64,000 bases of DNA from Paenibacillaceae bacterium (GCA_029256185.1 JAQSYI010000034.1:213326-277325), one strand, 5' to 3'; counted from the first letter of the stretch, positions 27,497 to 35,369 are shown. Translations and numbers: made by a program. The notes: generated by a model from the letters alone, not told the origin.

Positions 27497-28402
27497 TTAG
27501 TCGTAATACAGAATATTTCCTTTCTCGTCGGTATTGGAATTGTCGGAACTCCAATGGTAGGTTCCGTCGTTATTGTAATACCCCCCGAAGGACACGCCGC
27601 TGCCCGCTTCAGCGACAGCGACAGCTTCCGTTCCTCCTCCGGTTTTGGTGATGACTGCGAAATTGCCGTAGTCCTCCCATGCATTGAGAAAATCATGAAG
27701 AGGCACTGTCTCTCCTGCGCCATCGGGCACCCCTGAGTCATTCATGATGACAAACCAGTTTCCCGAATCATCCTGATACATCCCGGTTACCCACACAGCA
27801 TGGCCGGCATTGGGCAACTCCGTCGGATTTCCGTTGGCATCATATTGCGCATGCCAGATCTCGTTGGAATTGAGGCCGACAATTACTTTCTCTCCCCGGT
27901 CAAGAGCGTCGGCAAGATCGGCCGCAGACCAGTCATATCCTCTGTCAACGGGGATGCCGCAATCCTCGATCAATTTGCCCACGTGCTCGGGAGCAGTACC
28001 CGCCGCGGGATCGTACCAGCCATTCCGGTACGCATGGTATGACAGCTCAATTTCCGGTATTTCCCTGCCGGTAATGGACTCAATCACGCCCTTCTGCGAC
28101 GCTATGGCACAAGAATTCATGCCTTCCTGCATTTCGATATGCGGCATATCCGAGACAGGGTCGCCAATCAAAACCTGGCTCAGCGGCTCGGAACTGCCCC
28201 CTCCAGCCGCTGCTTCCTGCACCGGTCCAACGTGTTCCCCGTGCTGCTCCGGGATATCATCGTACTGGCTTTCAAGCTGCCCCAAAGCATGGTGCGGATT
28301 GAAGATGTCGAGTCCTGTATCCTGTTGATCCATCCCATCGTGCGAATCCATGCTGTCTCCGGCAAAGCCGTCGTGGTGCAGAAATGAAAATATATCATAC
28401 AT
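27497..28402 (-). CDS. C39/papain-like cysteine peptidase, first gene of the dynamin operon
   Basis: 301 residues. The ATG at 28402 is preferred over one at 28408 because GAGGAGGG then lies six to seven bases upstream. The N-terminal 85 residues are acidic, His/Asp/Gln-rich and probably disordered. The core (about 86-255) has the papain-type set: oxyanion Gln92 and nucleophile Cys98 in MQEGMNSCAIAS, His201 in NAGHAVWVTG, and Asn221/Asp222 in VIMNDSG. This matches the peptidase C39-like fold seen in bacteriocin-processing and toxin enzymes. There is no signal peptide or membrane helix, so it should be cytoplasmic. A short Gly/Asn/Tyr-rich tail follows. Role in the operon is unknown; a protease effector or a processor of the GTPases are both possible. 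Confidence 0.75.
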   Translation of the reverse strand: MYDIFSFLHHDGFAGDSMDSHDGMDQQDTGLDIFNPHHALGQLESQYDDIPEQHGEHVGPVQEAAAGGGSSEPLSQVLIGDPVSDMPHIEMQEGMNSCAIASQKGVIESITGREIPEIELSYHAYRNGWYDPAAGTAPEHVGKLIEDCGIPVDRGYDWSAADLADALDRGEKVIVGLNSNEIWHAQYDANGNPTELPNAGHAVWVTGMYQDDSGNWFVIMNDSGVPDGAGETVPLHDFLNAWEDYGNFAVITKTGGGTEAVAVAEAGSGVSFGGYYNNDGTYHWSSDNSNTDEKGNILYYD

Positions 28403-28447
28403 CGCCATCCCTCCTCGATATCCTCGATATTCCTATACATTGACAAC

Positions 28448-28476
28448 ATTATATCACCATACTTAAATACCCATTT
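28448..28476 (-). promoter_or_regulatory. Promoter of the peptidase-dynamin operon
   Basis: TATAAT on the minus strand at 28453-28448, about 46 bases before the chosen start at 28402. At 17-base spacing the -35 position (28476-28471) is a poor hexamer, AAATGG, lying inside an inverted repeat. The weak -35 box suggests the promoter needs an activator or is normally held low. Confidence 0.6.
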
Positions 28477-28504
28477 CCTAAATATGATGGGAATGGGTAT
28501 TTAA
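28463..28504. promoter_or_regulatory. 13-bp perfect inverted repeat over the -35 region of the dynamin operon
   Basis: TTAAATACCCATT (28463-28475) and AATGGGTATTTAA (28492-28504), 16 bases apart; a G-T pair and two further pairs extend the arms inward. It covers the -35 region of the promoter at 28448-28476, so it is either an operator for an unlinked dimeric regulator or a hairpin. No regulator gene lies in the operon. Confidence 0.6.
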
Positions 28505-28584
28505 GAACTCGGTATATGCTATTATTCATGACTGCAGCTTTCTCCGGCGGACGGGGCCCCGCCGATCCATTTCCTTCTATTGCA

Positions 28585-28750
28585 TTAGGGTGTGTTTGAA
28601 AACTCCGTGGGGAGCAGATTTAGTCGAATTTTCGTTTCTGGCAAGCCACTTTCAGTTGACGTACCCCCGGTACGCCTGCCCGAAAGTGGCTTGCCAGATT
28701 TGATAGTTTGGATATTATCCGCTCCTCTCAGAGGTCCAGACACACCCTAA
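28585..28750. mobile_element. MITE-like palindromic repeat element
   Basis: 166-bp non-coding element with terminal inverted repeats: TTAGGGTGTGTTTG at the left and the complement of TTAGGGTGTGTCTG at the right. Inside it a perfect 16-bp arm pair (28638-28653 with 28682-28697) and an apical CGTACC/GGTACG pair make nearly the whole element foldable into one long hairpin. The GGAGC-GAT motifs in both shoulders also match. No transposase is nearby, so it would move in trans or be a relic. The rest of the 28409-28867 gap holds the operon promoter and AT-rich sequence. Confidence 0.65.
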
Positions 28751-28867
28751 AGCGATGACTCTTCTTCGCCAAACTGCTCCCATAGGAGTCGGTTCCCTTT
28801 TGTGCTCACTCTGTTTTAGCCCTTCCGGGTTCTTCTCCTGTAGGGAACGATTATACAACATGTTGTA

Positions 28868-29848
28868 CTAGTACATATCTCTTCTGGTGAATACGCCCCA
28901 GGAGACCGCCGCTCCCGCTGCAGCCCATGCCAGCAGTATGGCGAGCGAGAAGCCCAGCGTCATCCCTTCAACGGGAGGAGATGCATTCTCCAGATAAGCC
29001 TGCAAATCCAGATTGACCATAAACAAATACTTGGCGCCTTCCCAGGACTCCACCATGCCCTGCAGAATCATGCCGGAGATCAGGCAGGCGAGCATAATTC
29101 CCATCCCCGCCGCGGTGCTGCGGATGAGTACGGACAGCATGAAGGAAAGGGTGGCTACTGCCATAGATACGAACCAGGCCAGACCAAACTGCATCAAGAG
29201 ATACTCCCATTGGGGGATGAACCGGACCGCAGGCGCACCGATCTCTCCCGCATGGACGGCGAAGCCCGTCAGTACAGGAGCGTTCCAGCCCCGGAAGCCG
29301 AATACTCCTCCGGCGATAACCAGCGAGAGCACGCCGAACGCGGTTATGATCAAGGAGACGCAGAGCACCAGCGTCACATATTTGGAAGCGAGAATCCGCC
29401 ACCGCCGTACAGGGCGGGTTAGCAGCATCTTCACGGTGCCGCCGCTATGCTCGGAGGAGACAAGATCCGAGGCAACTACCATCACCAATAAGGGAAACAG
29501 CAGAGAAGCGCCGCTTTTCACGAATTCCCTGACGAAGGTAGGCGCTCCCGGCTCGGCGGGATTCACGTCGTAATCCAGATAATATTGCTGCTGCGCAATC
29601 CGGAGCGCCAGCTCCTGCCTGGATTCCTCGGAGGTGCGGCTGGCGTTCATGCGGTTCTCCCAACTGCCGATCCGCTGCTCCAGCACAGTCCGCCAATCCA
29701 CAGAGCCGTATCTTTGTCTGGTTTCCTCCGCCTCCTTGTATTGGGCGTAGGTAAACAGGGAGACAAGAATAGCGATAATCGCCAGAATGACCACAATCCG
29801 TTTTTTTCCGGCAAGCTTGACCATTTCATTGTAGATGAGATTAATCAA
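28868..29848 (-). CDS. ABC-2 type exporter permease
   Basis: 326 residues from a TTG at 29848, with GGGAGG eight bases upstream; the start overlaps the ATPase stop by eight bases. One N-terminal membrane helix, a large extracytoplasmic loop (about 40-115) and five further membrane helices, the usual ABC-2 permease pattern. Motif HSGGTVKMLLTRPVRRW is the cytoplasmic coupling region. Substrate unknown; partner of the ATPase at 29841-30752. Confidence 0.85.
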   Translation of the reverse strand: MINLIYNEMVKLAGKKRIVVILAIIAILVSLFTYAQYKEAEETRQRYGSVDWRTVLEQRIGSWENRMNASRTSEESRQELALRIAQQQYYLDYDVNPAEPGAPTFVREFVKSGASLLFPLLVMVVASDLVSSEHSGGTVKMLLTRPVRRWRILASKYVTLVLCVSLIITAFGVLSLVIAGGVFGFRGWNAPVLTGFAVHAGEIGAPAVRFIPQWEYLLMQFGLAWFVSMAVATLSFMLSVLIRSTAAGMGIMLACLISGMILQGMVESWEGAKYLFMVNLDLQAYLENASPPVEGMTLGFSLAILLAWAAAGAAVSWGVFTRRDMY

Positions 29849-30752
29849 TGGTTTGACCTCCCGTCAGCTCCAGGAACAAATCCTCCAGCGTAGGCCGCCT
29901 CCGGGTCATCTCCAGTACAGTTACCCCCGCCTGCACAAGCGCCCGGTTCCAACTGCCTGCTTCACTCTCCACATAAGGTGTGACGACTCTGTCCCCCTCC
30001 TGTGCAAGCGACTCCGTGAGTGTCCCGAGAATCTGCATTCCCTCGGCAAGAGGGTCCAGCTTCCAGCTTAACCGCTCCTGACGGGCAAGCAGCACCTTCA
30101 CCTCGCCCACCTGCACCACCCTGCCCTTGGAGATGATCGCCACCCGGTCGCACATCAGCTGGATTTCTCCCAGCAAGTGACTGGATACGAATACGGTAAG
30201 CCCCTCATGCTCCGCCAAATACCGGATAAATTCCCGCATCTCCCGGATGCCGGAAGGGTCCAGCCCGTTCGTCGGCTCGTCTAAGATCAGCACCCTTGGC
30301 CTGCCCAGCAGGGCCTGGGCAATTCCCAGCCGCTGACGCATCCCCAGGGAATAGGTCTTCACCCGGTCATGAATCCGGGCGGTCAAGCCCACCAGCTCCG
30401 CGACCTCACGAATCCGCGCTTCATCAATACCTTCGGTCATCCGGGCAAAATATTCCAGATTCGCCCAGCCGCTCAGATAGGGGTACAGCTCGGGGTTCTC
30501 CACAATGCAGCCCAACTGCCGCATCGCTTCGGGAAACTGCCGGGCAATATCGTATCCTCCTACCCGGATGGAGCCCTCCGTAGGCTTGATCAGTCCCACC
30601 AGCATGCGGATGGTAGTGGTCTTGCCCGCCCCGTTGGGACCGAGAAAACCGAATACCTCTCCTTGCTTCAGGTCAAAATCAATTCCGCCGATGATCTCCT
30701 TGCGTCCGATCACTTTCCTCAAGCCCCGGACCGACATGGTGATATCGCTCAT
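29841..30752 (-). CDS. ABC exporter ATP-binding protein (CcmA/BcrA type)
   Basis: 303 residues: Walker A GFLGPNGAGKTTTIR, Q-loop region with IVENPELYPYLSGWANLEYFA, signature YSLGMRQRLGIAQALLG, Walker B VLILDEPTNGLDP, switch His in SSHLLGE. The C-terminal 80 residues form the extension common in drug and lantibiotic-type ABC-2 exporters. Its start overlaps the end of the SGNH hydrolase gene (ATGA), so the three genes are co-translated. Confidence 0.88.
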   Translation of the reverse strand: MSDITMSVRGLRKVIGRKEIIGGIDFDLKQGEVFGFLGPNGAGKTTTIRMLVGLIKPTEGSIRVGGYDIARQFPEAMRQLGCIVENPELYPYLSGWANLEYFARMTEGIDEARIREVAELVGLTARIHDRVKTYSLGMRQRLGIAQALLGRPRVLILDEPTNGLDPSGIREMREFIRYLAEHEGLTVFVSSHLLGEIQLMCDRVAIISKGRVVQVGEVKVLLARQERLSWKLDPLAEGMQILGTLTESLAQEGDRVVTPYVESEAGSWNRALVQAGVTVLEMTRRRPTLEDLFLELTGGQTID

Positions 30753-31645
30753 CCTCTCACCTCCCCGGCGGCAATTAATGAGGCGAGCCGCTCCCCGATC
30801 AGCTTGTACCCCTCCGCATTGGGATGGAAGTGATCCGTATGAAGCAGTTCCTCCAGATTCAGTTGAAACAAATCATAGGTGGGGACGACTACGGCTCCGG
30901 AAAAACCGGAAGCCGTTTCCTCCGCCCCGCCGTTCCACTCTCTCACCGCTTTATTGGTGACGGCGGCGCTGTTCAGGGTGCTGAAGGGATTGTACAAGCC
31001 CAGCGCATAGATGGGGGCGCGGCCGTTCAGCCGGCGCAGCTCCGTCAACAAGGCAGACAGGTGCCCGTTGAAGGCTTTCTGCTGCTCTGCTACCCGCTCC
31101 GTATTCAGATTAAGCAGAGTCTGTCCGCCCAGATACAGATCATTGCCGCCGATGCTTACGAATATAATGTCTGCCTGAAGCACGTCTTGCTTCACATTGT
31201 CCTGTTCCAGCATGGTCAAGAGCCGGGGCGCCGTCAATCCGTCCACGCCATAATTGACCAGTTCCACCTCGCCTTCCCTCCGGTCCTCCAGATTGTCGGC
31301 CGCATACCCCGCGTAACCCTTGCCTGCGGAATCTCCCGTCCCCCTTGTCAGTGAATCTCCCAGAGCCACAATCCTAAGCCGTCCGTCCGCTTCTTCAGGT
31401 ATGGGCAATGGCGCAGTAGATGCCGGGGCCGGCGTTCCTCCTGCAGCTACCGGAGCAGCAGTTTGGCCCAGTGGCCGGGATATCGCGGTTGCGGCCGGGG
31501 CCCCTTGTATATAATCCCGCAGCGTCCAGAACAGGCCCAGCAGGCAGAGCGCACATGCTGCAGCAGAGATGCCTATAAGCCATTGAATCGGTTTTTGCTT
31601 CTTCAAGCTTCGCGCTCCTCTCTTCTCCCCGTTTCCTTTCACCAT
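30749..31645 (-). CDS. SGNH/GDSL hydrolase, membrane-anchored or secreted
   Basis: 298 residues from the ATG at 31645 (weak AGGTGAG upstream). A TTG at 31606 with GAGAGGAG eight bases upstream is a serious alternative and would place the signal segment at the very N-terminus. One hydrophobic helix (about 21-45), a Pro/Ala-rich linker, then the hydrolase: block I VALGDSLTRG with nucleophile Ser, the Gly of block II, IGGND in block III and DHFHPNAEGY with the catalytic Asp/His in block V. Such enzymes deacylate lipids, peptidoglycan or polysaccharide outside the cell. Being first in an operon with an ABC-2 exporter suggests a role in envelope-lipid or natural-product handling. Confidence 0.85.
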   Translation of the reverse strand: MVKGNGEKRGARSLKKQKPIQWLIGISAAACALCLLGLFWTLRDYIQGAPAATAISRPLGQTAAPVAAGGTPAPASTAPLPIPEEADGRLRIVALGDSLTRGTGDSAGKGYAGYAADNLEDRREGEVELVNYGVDGLTAPRLLTMLEQDNVKQDVLQADIIFVSIGGNDLYLGGQTLLNLNTERVAEQQKAFNGHLSALLTELRRLNGRAPIYALGLYNPFSTLNSAAVTNKAVREWNGGAEETASGFSGAVVVPTYDLFQLNLEELLHTDHFHPNAEGYKLIGERLASLIAAGEVRG

Positions 31646-31780
31646 ACCACACTCACCTGAAGGAAAGCTTAATTTTGCAGGAGAGGCGGACGGCAGTCTG
31701 TCAAGCTATAATAAGAGGAGTGAGGGGAATTCCCCAGCCAATCAAGGTGCTGACCGGTACCGCAAAGGAGAGTCCGACAT

Positions 31781-32527
31781 TTGCAGGAACTGTTTCGGGA
31801 GACGAAAAATAATCAGGAAATCCTAGTCTATGACACGACTGAGCTATACGGGGAGACCGGAAGGTTCCGGGTGTTGGAATTCGCCAATGAAGCGATCCAG
31901 GGAGCAATCGACCTGGATGATCCCAAGCGAATCATCTTCGAATATCCGCGGGCCATCATTCATCTGATGGAGTGGAACGCTCCCGGCTTCGGGCATGCAT
32001 TCTTGATCGGACACGGTATCGGAACTATTGCGGGCCATTACAGGGCGGGAGAGAAGCGGTTTAAGACCGCAGAGGTGGACGGAACTGTTGTGGAACTGAG
32101 CAGGCGCTGGTTCGGGTATACCGGGGATAACGTGGCGGTGGGCGACGGACGGGGCCTTCTGGAGCAGGAGCCGGAGGCCGCGTATGATTATGTGATTCTG
32201 GATGCCTTCACGGCCGCGGGAACCCCCCGGCATCTGGTATCCCGGGAGTTCTTCCGCATGGTCCGGGAGAAGCTGCACGACCGGGGAGCCGTCATCATGA
32301 ATCTGATCGGCAAGGGAGGGCAGGACCCTCTCGTGAATGCCGTTCATACCACCCTGGGGGAGGAGTATGCCCATACCAAGGCATTCGCCCTGCCCGCTGC
32401 GGGGAACCGGGATACCCGTAATTTCCTGATCATGGCCCAGAACCACAGGCCGGTGGAATTCCAGGGACGCAAGATGGCCGGCTTCACGGAGATTGTGCCC
32501 GGTGCGGGATATGTCATCCGGGATTGA
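31781..32527 (+). CDS. Spermidine synthase-fold protein (SAM-dependent methyltransferase superfamily)
   Basis: 248 residues from a TTG at 31781 with AAAGGAG ten bases upstream; no ATG fits. The N-terminal beta region is short. The Rossmann domain has FLIGHGIGTIAGHY, acidic TAEVDGTVVELSRRWF and DYVILDAFTAAGTPRHLVSREFF, which match spermidine synthases, but the usual GGGDG loop reads GHGIG. It may be a polyamine aminopropyltransferase-like protein of altered activity. No speD or speE partner is adjacent. TATAAT at 31707-31712 is a possible -10 box but lacks a clear -35. Confidence 0.72.
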   Translation: MQELFRETKNNQEILVYDTTELYGETGRFRVLEFANEAIQGAIDLDDPKRIIFEYPRAIIHLMEWNAPGFGHAFLIGHGIGTIAGHYRAGEKRFKTAEVDGTVVELSRRWFGYTGDNVAVGDGRGLLEQEPEAAYDYVILDAFTAAGTPRHLVSREFFRMVREKLHDRGAVIMNLIGKGGQDPLVNAVHTTLGEEYAHTKAFALPAAGNRDTRNFLIMAQNHRPVEFQGRKMAGFTEIVPGAGYVIRD

Positions 32528-32665
32528 ATACATACGCCCGCATTTTCCCACATAATTTGTAAGAGATGACTCTGCAGAACGCTTCTTATGCAAATACACA
32601 GTTCCGCGGCCCGTTCCAGCTGTAGCAGGCGGGGTCATAAGTGTTCATTGCGAGGAGTGTGTCCC

Positions 32666-33847
32666 ATGGAAAAAAAGCCTGCAAGCCCTGCGTTCGGCAG
32701 CGAATATATCCCCCAGCCCATGCGTCCGGACGGAGCAGGGGCCACGGATTGGGGACCCCGGGATATTCTGCGGGATTGGGAAAATCCCGATCTGCTGGTT
32801 CCGCCGGCCACGGATTACGGCACCATCCCCAACATGAAATTCTCCTTCTCCGACGCCCACATGCGCCTGGAGCCGGGAGGCTGGACGCGGGAGGTGACAG
32901 TGCGGGAGCTGCCTATCGCTACAACGCTGGCGGGCGTCAATATGCGGCTGACCCCCGGGGGAATACGGGAGCTGCACTGGCATCAGCAAGCGGAATGGTC
33001 GTTTATGACCATGGGCGGAGCTAGAATCACCTCCGTGGACCAGAACGGGCGGAATTTCATCGCCGATGTGGGAGTAGGCGATCTCTGGTATTTCCCGCCG
33101 GGGCTGCCCCACTCCATCCAGGGGCTTGCGGAAGGCTGCGAGTTCCTGCTGGTCTTCGACGACGGACGCTTCTCCGACAACAACACCCTGTCCATCTCCG
33201 ACTGGTTCTCCCGCACCCCCAAGGATGTGCTGGCGGCCAACTTCGGTGTACCGGTGAGTGCCTTCGCCCATATTCCGGCCAAGGAGCGGTACATGTTCCA
33301 GAGCAGTGTGCCCGGCCCTCTGCCCAGCCAGGAGGTGCCCGACCCATACGGCACCATCCCCCGGAGCTTCACCCACCGCCTGCTGGCCCAGGAGCCCCTG
33401 TGCTTTCCCGGCGGCACCGTGCGCATCGCCGACAGCTCCAACTTTCCTGTCTCCACGGCTATCGCCGCAGCGTTGGTGGAGATCTACCCCGGCGGCATGA
33501 GAGAGCTGCATTGGCATCCCAATAATGATGAATGGCAGTATTATCTCACGGGAACCGGACGGATGACCGTCTTCGCCGGCACGGGCAATGCCCGCACCTT
33601 CGACTACCGGGCCGGAGATGTGGGCTATGTGCCGTTCGCGTACGGCCACTATATTCAGAACACGGGGACGGACAGCCTGTGGTTTCTGGAGATGTTCAAG
33701 AGCGACCGGTTCGCCGATGTGTCCCTGAACCAATGGATGGCCCTGACTCCCCGGGATATGATCGTGGACACCCTCCACGCCAGTCCTGAACTAATGGACG
33801 CGCTGCGCAAGGAGAAGTGGCCGGTGGTGAAATACCCGTGTCCGTGA
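32666..33847 (+). CDS. oxdC: Oxalate decarboxylase (bicupin)
   Basis: 393 residues, ATG at 32666 with GAGGAG upstream. Two cupin domains each carry a manganese site: H104, H106, E110 and H149 in the first (RELHWHQQAEW, LPHSIQ) and the equivalent RELHWHPNNDEWQYY and YGHYIQN in the second. The enzyme converts oxalate to formate and CO2, consuming a proton, and is cytoplasmic or spore-associated in Bacillus. There is no signal peptide. Aligned to B. subtilis OxdC from memory, the active-site lid SENST reads SDNNT (170-174), putting Asp171 where Glu162 acts as proton donor. Activity as decarboxylase is probable but the balance with oxidase activity could differ. Confidence 0.9.
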   Translation: MEKKPASPAFGSEYIPQPMRPDGAGATDWGPRDILRDWENPDLLVPPATDYGTIPNMKFSFSDAHMRLEPGGWTREVTVRELPIATTLAGVNMRLTPGGIRELHWHQQAEWSFMTMGGARITSVDQNGRNFIADVGVGDLWYFPPGLPHSIQGLAEGCEFLLVFDDGRFSDNNTLSISDWFSRTPKDVLAANFGVPVSAFAHIPAKERYMFQSSVPGPLPSQEVPDPYGTIPRSFTHRLLAQEPLCFPGGTVRIADSSNFPVSTAIAAALVEIYPGGMRELHWHPNNDEWQYYLTGTGRMTVFAGTGNARTFDYRAGDVGYVPFAYGHYIQNTGTDSLWFLEMFKSDRFADVSLNQWMALTPRDMIVDTLHASPELMDALRKEKWPVVKYPCP

Positions 33848-33856
33848 GAGCTATGG

Positions 33857-33890
33857 AGGCGGGGGTGCGCTTGCTTCCCGCCTGCATTTT
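33857..33890 (+). terminator. Terminator after oxdC
   Basis: AGGCGGG (33857-33863) pairs with CCCGCCT (33877-33883), 13-base loop, then GCATTTTG. Confidence 0.6.
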
Positions 33891-33937
33891 GCCCCGTTTG
33901 CGGGCAGCCTCCCTTTAAGAACAGATGAATTTCCAGT

Positions 33938-34303
33938 ATGATAATTGGTAGACCTCTGTCGGGCATATTGACGGGGCTACTGATAACGGGAGAAAAATCT
34001 CATATGGGACTTTTGGTTGCGCTGCTTGCCGTGATCTATCCGGCCTTTATCTTGAAGTTGTTCAGCATGATTCACAAGAAATGGAAGATCAGACTTTATT
34101 GGCTGATTGTCCCCATCTGTCTGGTTGCGGGAATCGCCGGGCCTTTCTGGTACTACGTCGCCGGAACCAGCAATATCCTGATTTCCTTGGAGGCCATGAT
34201 CAGCCACGCTCAAAAAACCGGATTCATGGCCTTCCTTGTGATTCCCTCGGTCTTGTCGGGAATTGTATGTACTTTGTATGGTTACATTCGACCGTTGGAC
34301 TAA
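33938..34303 (+). CDS. Small membrane protein of unknown function
   Basis: 121 residues from the ATG at 33938; the ATG at 34001 (MGLLVALLAVIYPAF, GGGAG upstream) may be the true start, giving 100 residues. Three predicted membrane helices with a basic loop (HKKWKIRLYW) between the first two. No family recognised. It sits alone between the oxdC terminator and the convergent Nudix gene. Confidence 0.5.
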   Translation: MIIGRPLSGILTGLLITGEKSHMGLLVALLAVIYPAFILKLFSMIHKKWKIRLYWLIVPICLVAGIAGPFWYYVAGTSNILISLEAMISHAQKTGFMAFLVIPSVLSGIVCTLYGYIRPLD

Positions 34304-34334
34304 ACGGATACGGCCTGTGTCAGACCGGTCCCTG

Positions 34335-34952
34335 CTAATCCAGGATGACGGCCTTGGCCGGATCATCCAGGAATTGGAACATGGTGCGGATCTGCTCCGC
34401 CGTATTCCGCTCCACGGAGAGCTCAGGCAGGCCGTCGCGGGGGAAAAAGTCTACGTCGCTGGTCTCCAGCCCCGCTTCCGCCCCGCCCCCGACGATCTCG
34501 CAGCGGATGAAAAATTTATATATATGGTAAGGCTCCGGCGGATGGTTGTGGAACTTCTTATCCAACACCGCCAGCAGCCGGACCGGCGTCACCTGGAATC
34601 CGGCCTCCTCCTTAATCTCCTTCACCGCAATCTCCGACGGGGACAACCCGATATCCGCCCAGCCTCCGGGCAAGGACCAGGCTCCGTCAATCTTCTCCCG
34701 CACCAGCAGGATCTTATTGTCTTGAAAAACCACACCCCGGATGTCCACCTTGGGAGTGGCATAGCCGGTCTCATTGGCGAAGGCCACTCTGATCTGCTCC
34801 TTGCCTACAGCTGTGTACTGGTGCAGAATTTCCACACTCATCTCCCGCAACGCCTCGTAGCGCTCGATGTCATACACATCCTTGGCATAGGTCAAGCCCG
34901 TCTGGGCGATGGCCTGCATCTGCTTGGCCCACTCCAGCCATTTCATCTCCAT
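34335..34952 (-). CDS. Nudix hydrolase with N-terminal Nudix_N domain (YjhB-like)
   Basis: 205 residues, ATG at 34952 with GGAGAGG upstream. The first 60 residues form the helical N-terminal domain of the YjhB-like group; the Nudix fold covers about 65-200. The Nudix box is GWADIGLSPSEIAVKEIKEE followed by AGF. Against G-x5-E-x7-REUxEExGU the first Glu is Leu and the Arg is Lys, while the metal-binding EExG core is kept. Relatives hydrolyse ADP-ribose or other nucleoside diphosphate derivatives; the changed box makes the activity less certain. Confidence 0.85.
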   Translation of the reverse strand: MEMKWLEWAKQMQAIAQTGLTYAKDVYDIERYEALREMSVEILHQYTAVGKEQIRVAFANETGYATPKVDIRGVVFQDNKILLVREKIDGAWSLPGGWADIGLSPSEIAVKEIKEEAGFQVTPVRLLAVLDKKFHNHPPEPYHIYKFFIRCEIVGGGAEAGLETSDVDFFPRDGLPELSVERNTAEQIRTMFQFLDDPAKAVILD

Positions 34953-35105
34953 GGTTCATCCTCTCCTTCTTCACCAGTTTACCAAAATTGCCGCTCCTGT
35001 AAATGGCAAAGCCTCCGTCCACGGGAAGGAAACGGAGGCAAGAACCAAGAATGCCAAGGGGCAATGCCCGATGGGAGGAATTCTGCCGTCTCAAACCGGC
35101 CAAGG

Positions 35106-35195
35106 AGGGGGGCACCGCCTGCTGAGAATGCGCCGTTTGCCGAGAATGCACCGCCTGCTGAGGGCGCACCGCTTGCCGAGAATGCGCCGCCTGCA
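35106..35195. repeat. 18-bp minisatellite, five copies
   Basis: Units at 35106 (degenerate), 35124, 35142, 35160 and 35178, consensus GAGAATGC-CCGCCTGC-. The array lies in the non-coding stretch upstream of the Nudix gene. Frames through it give Ala/Gly/Pro-rich hexapeptide repeats that do not resemble a real protein. Confidence 0.7.
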
Positions 35196-35233
35196 AAAAT
35201 ACATGTTCTCCGCCAGGCCGTCCCCCGCAGACA

Positions 35234-35369
35234 GAACATAACTGCAAAAGTGCAGGCAGGAAGCCCACTTTGCCGTACTTTCCCCTCTAAAAGCGGAAAA
35301 TAACTGCATTTTTGCAGGTAAGGCTGATGTTTTCCCCCTTCGGACCGAAAATAACTGTATTTTTGCATT
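35234..35369. repeat. Three dispersed copies of a short hairpin repeat
   Basis: Copies at 35234-35256, 35296-35318 and 35347-35369 share AATAACTG-A and TTGCA ends that pair as TGCA-N-TGCA hairpins. Copies 2 and 3 also share a CCCC-rich lead. Spacing is 62 and 51 bases, so this is an interspersed family, not a strict tandem array. Together with the 18-bp and 36-bp arrays it accounts for most of the 34953-35507 gap, in which no gene is supported. Confidence 0.6.

Noticed and set aside
28440..28468. Plus-strand promoter TTGACA-N17-TTAAAT
   Set aside because: The -10 hexamer lacks the key A at position 2 and no plus-strand gene follows before the MITE-like element; probably chance within an AT-rich operator.
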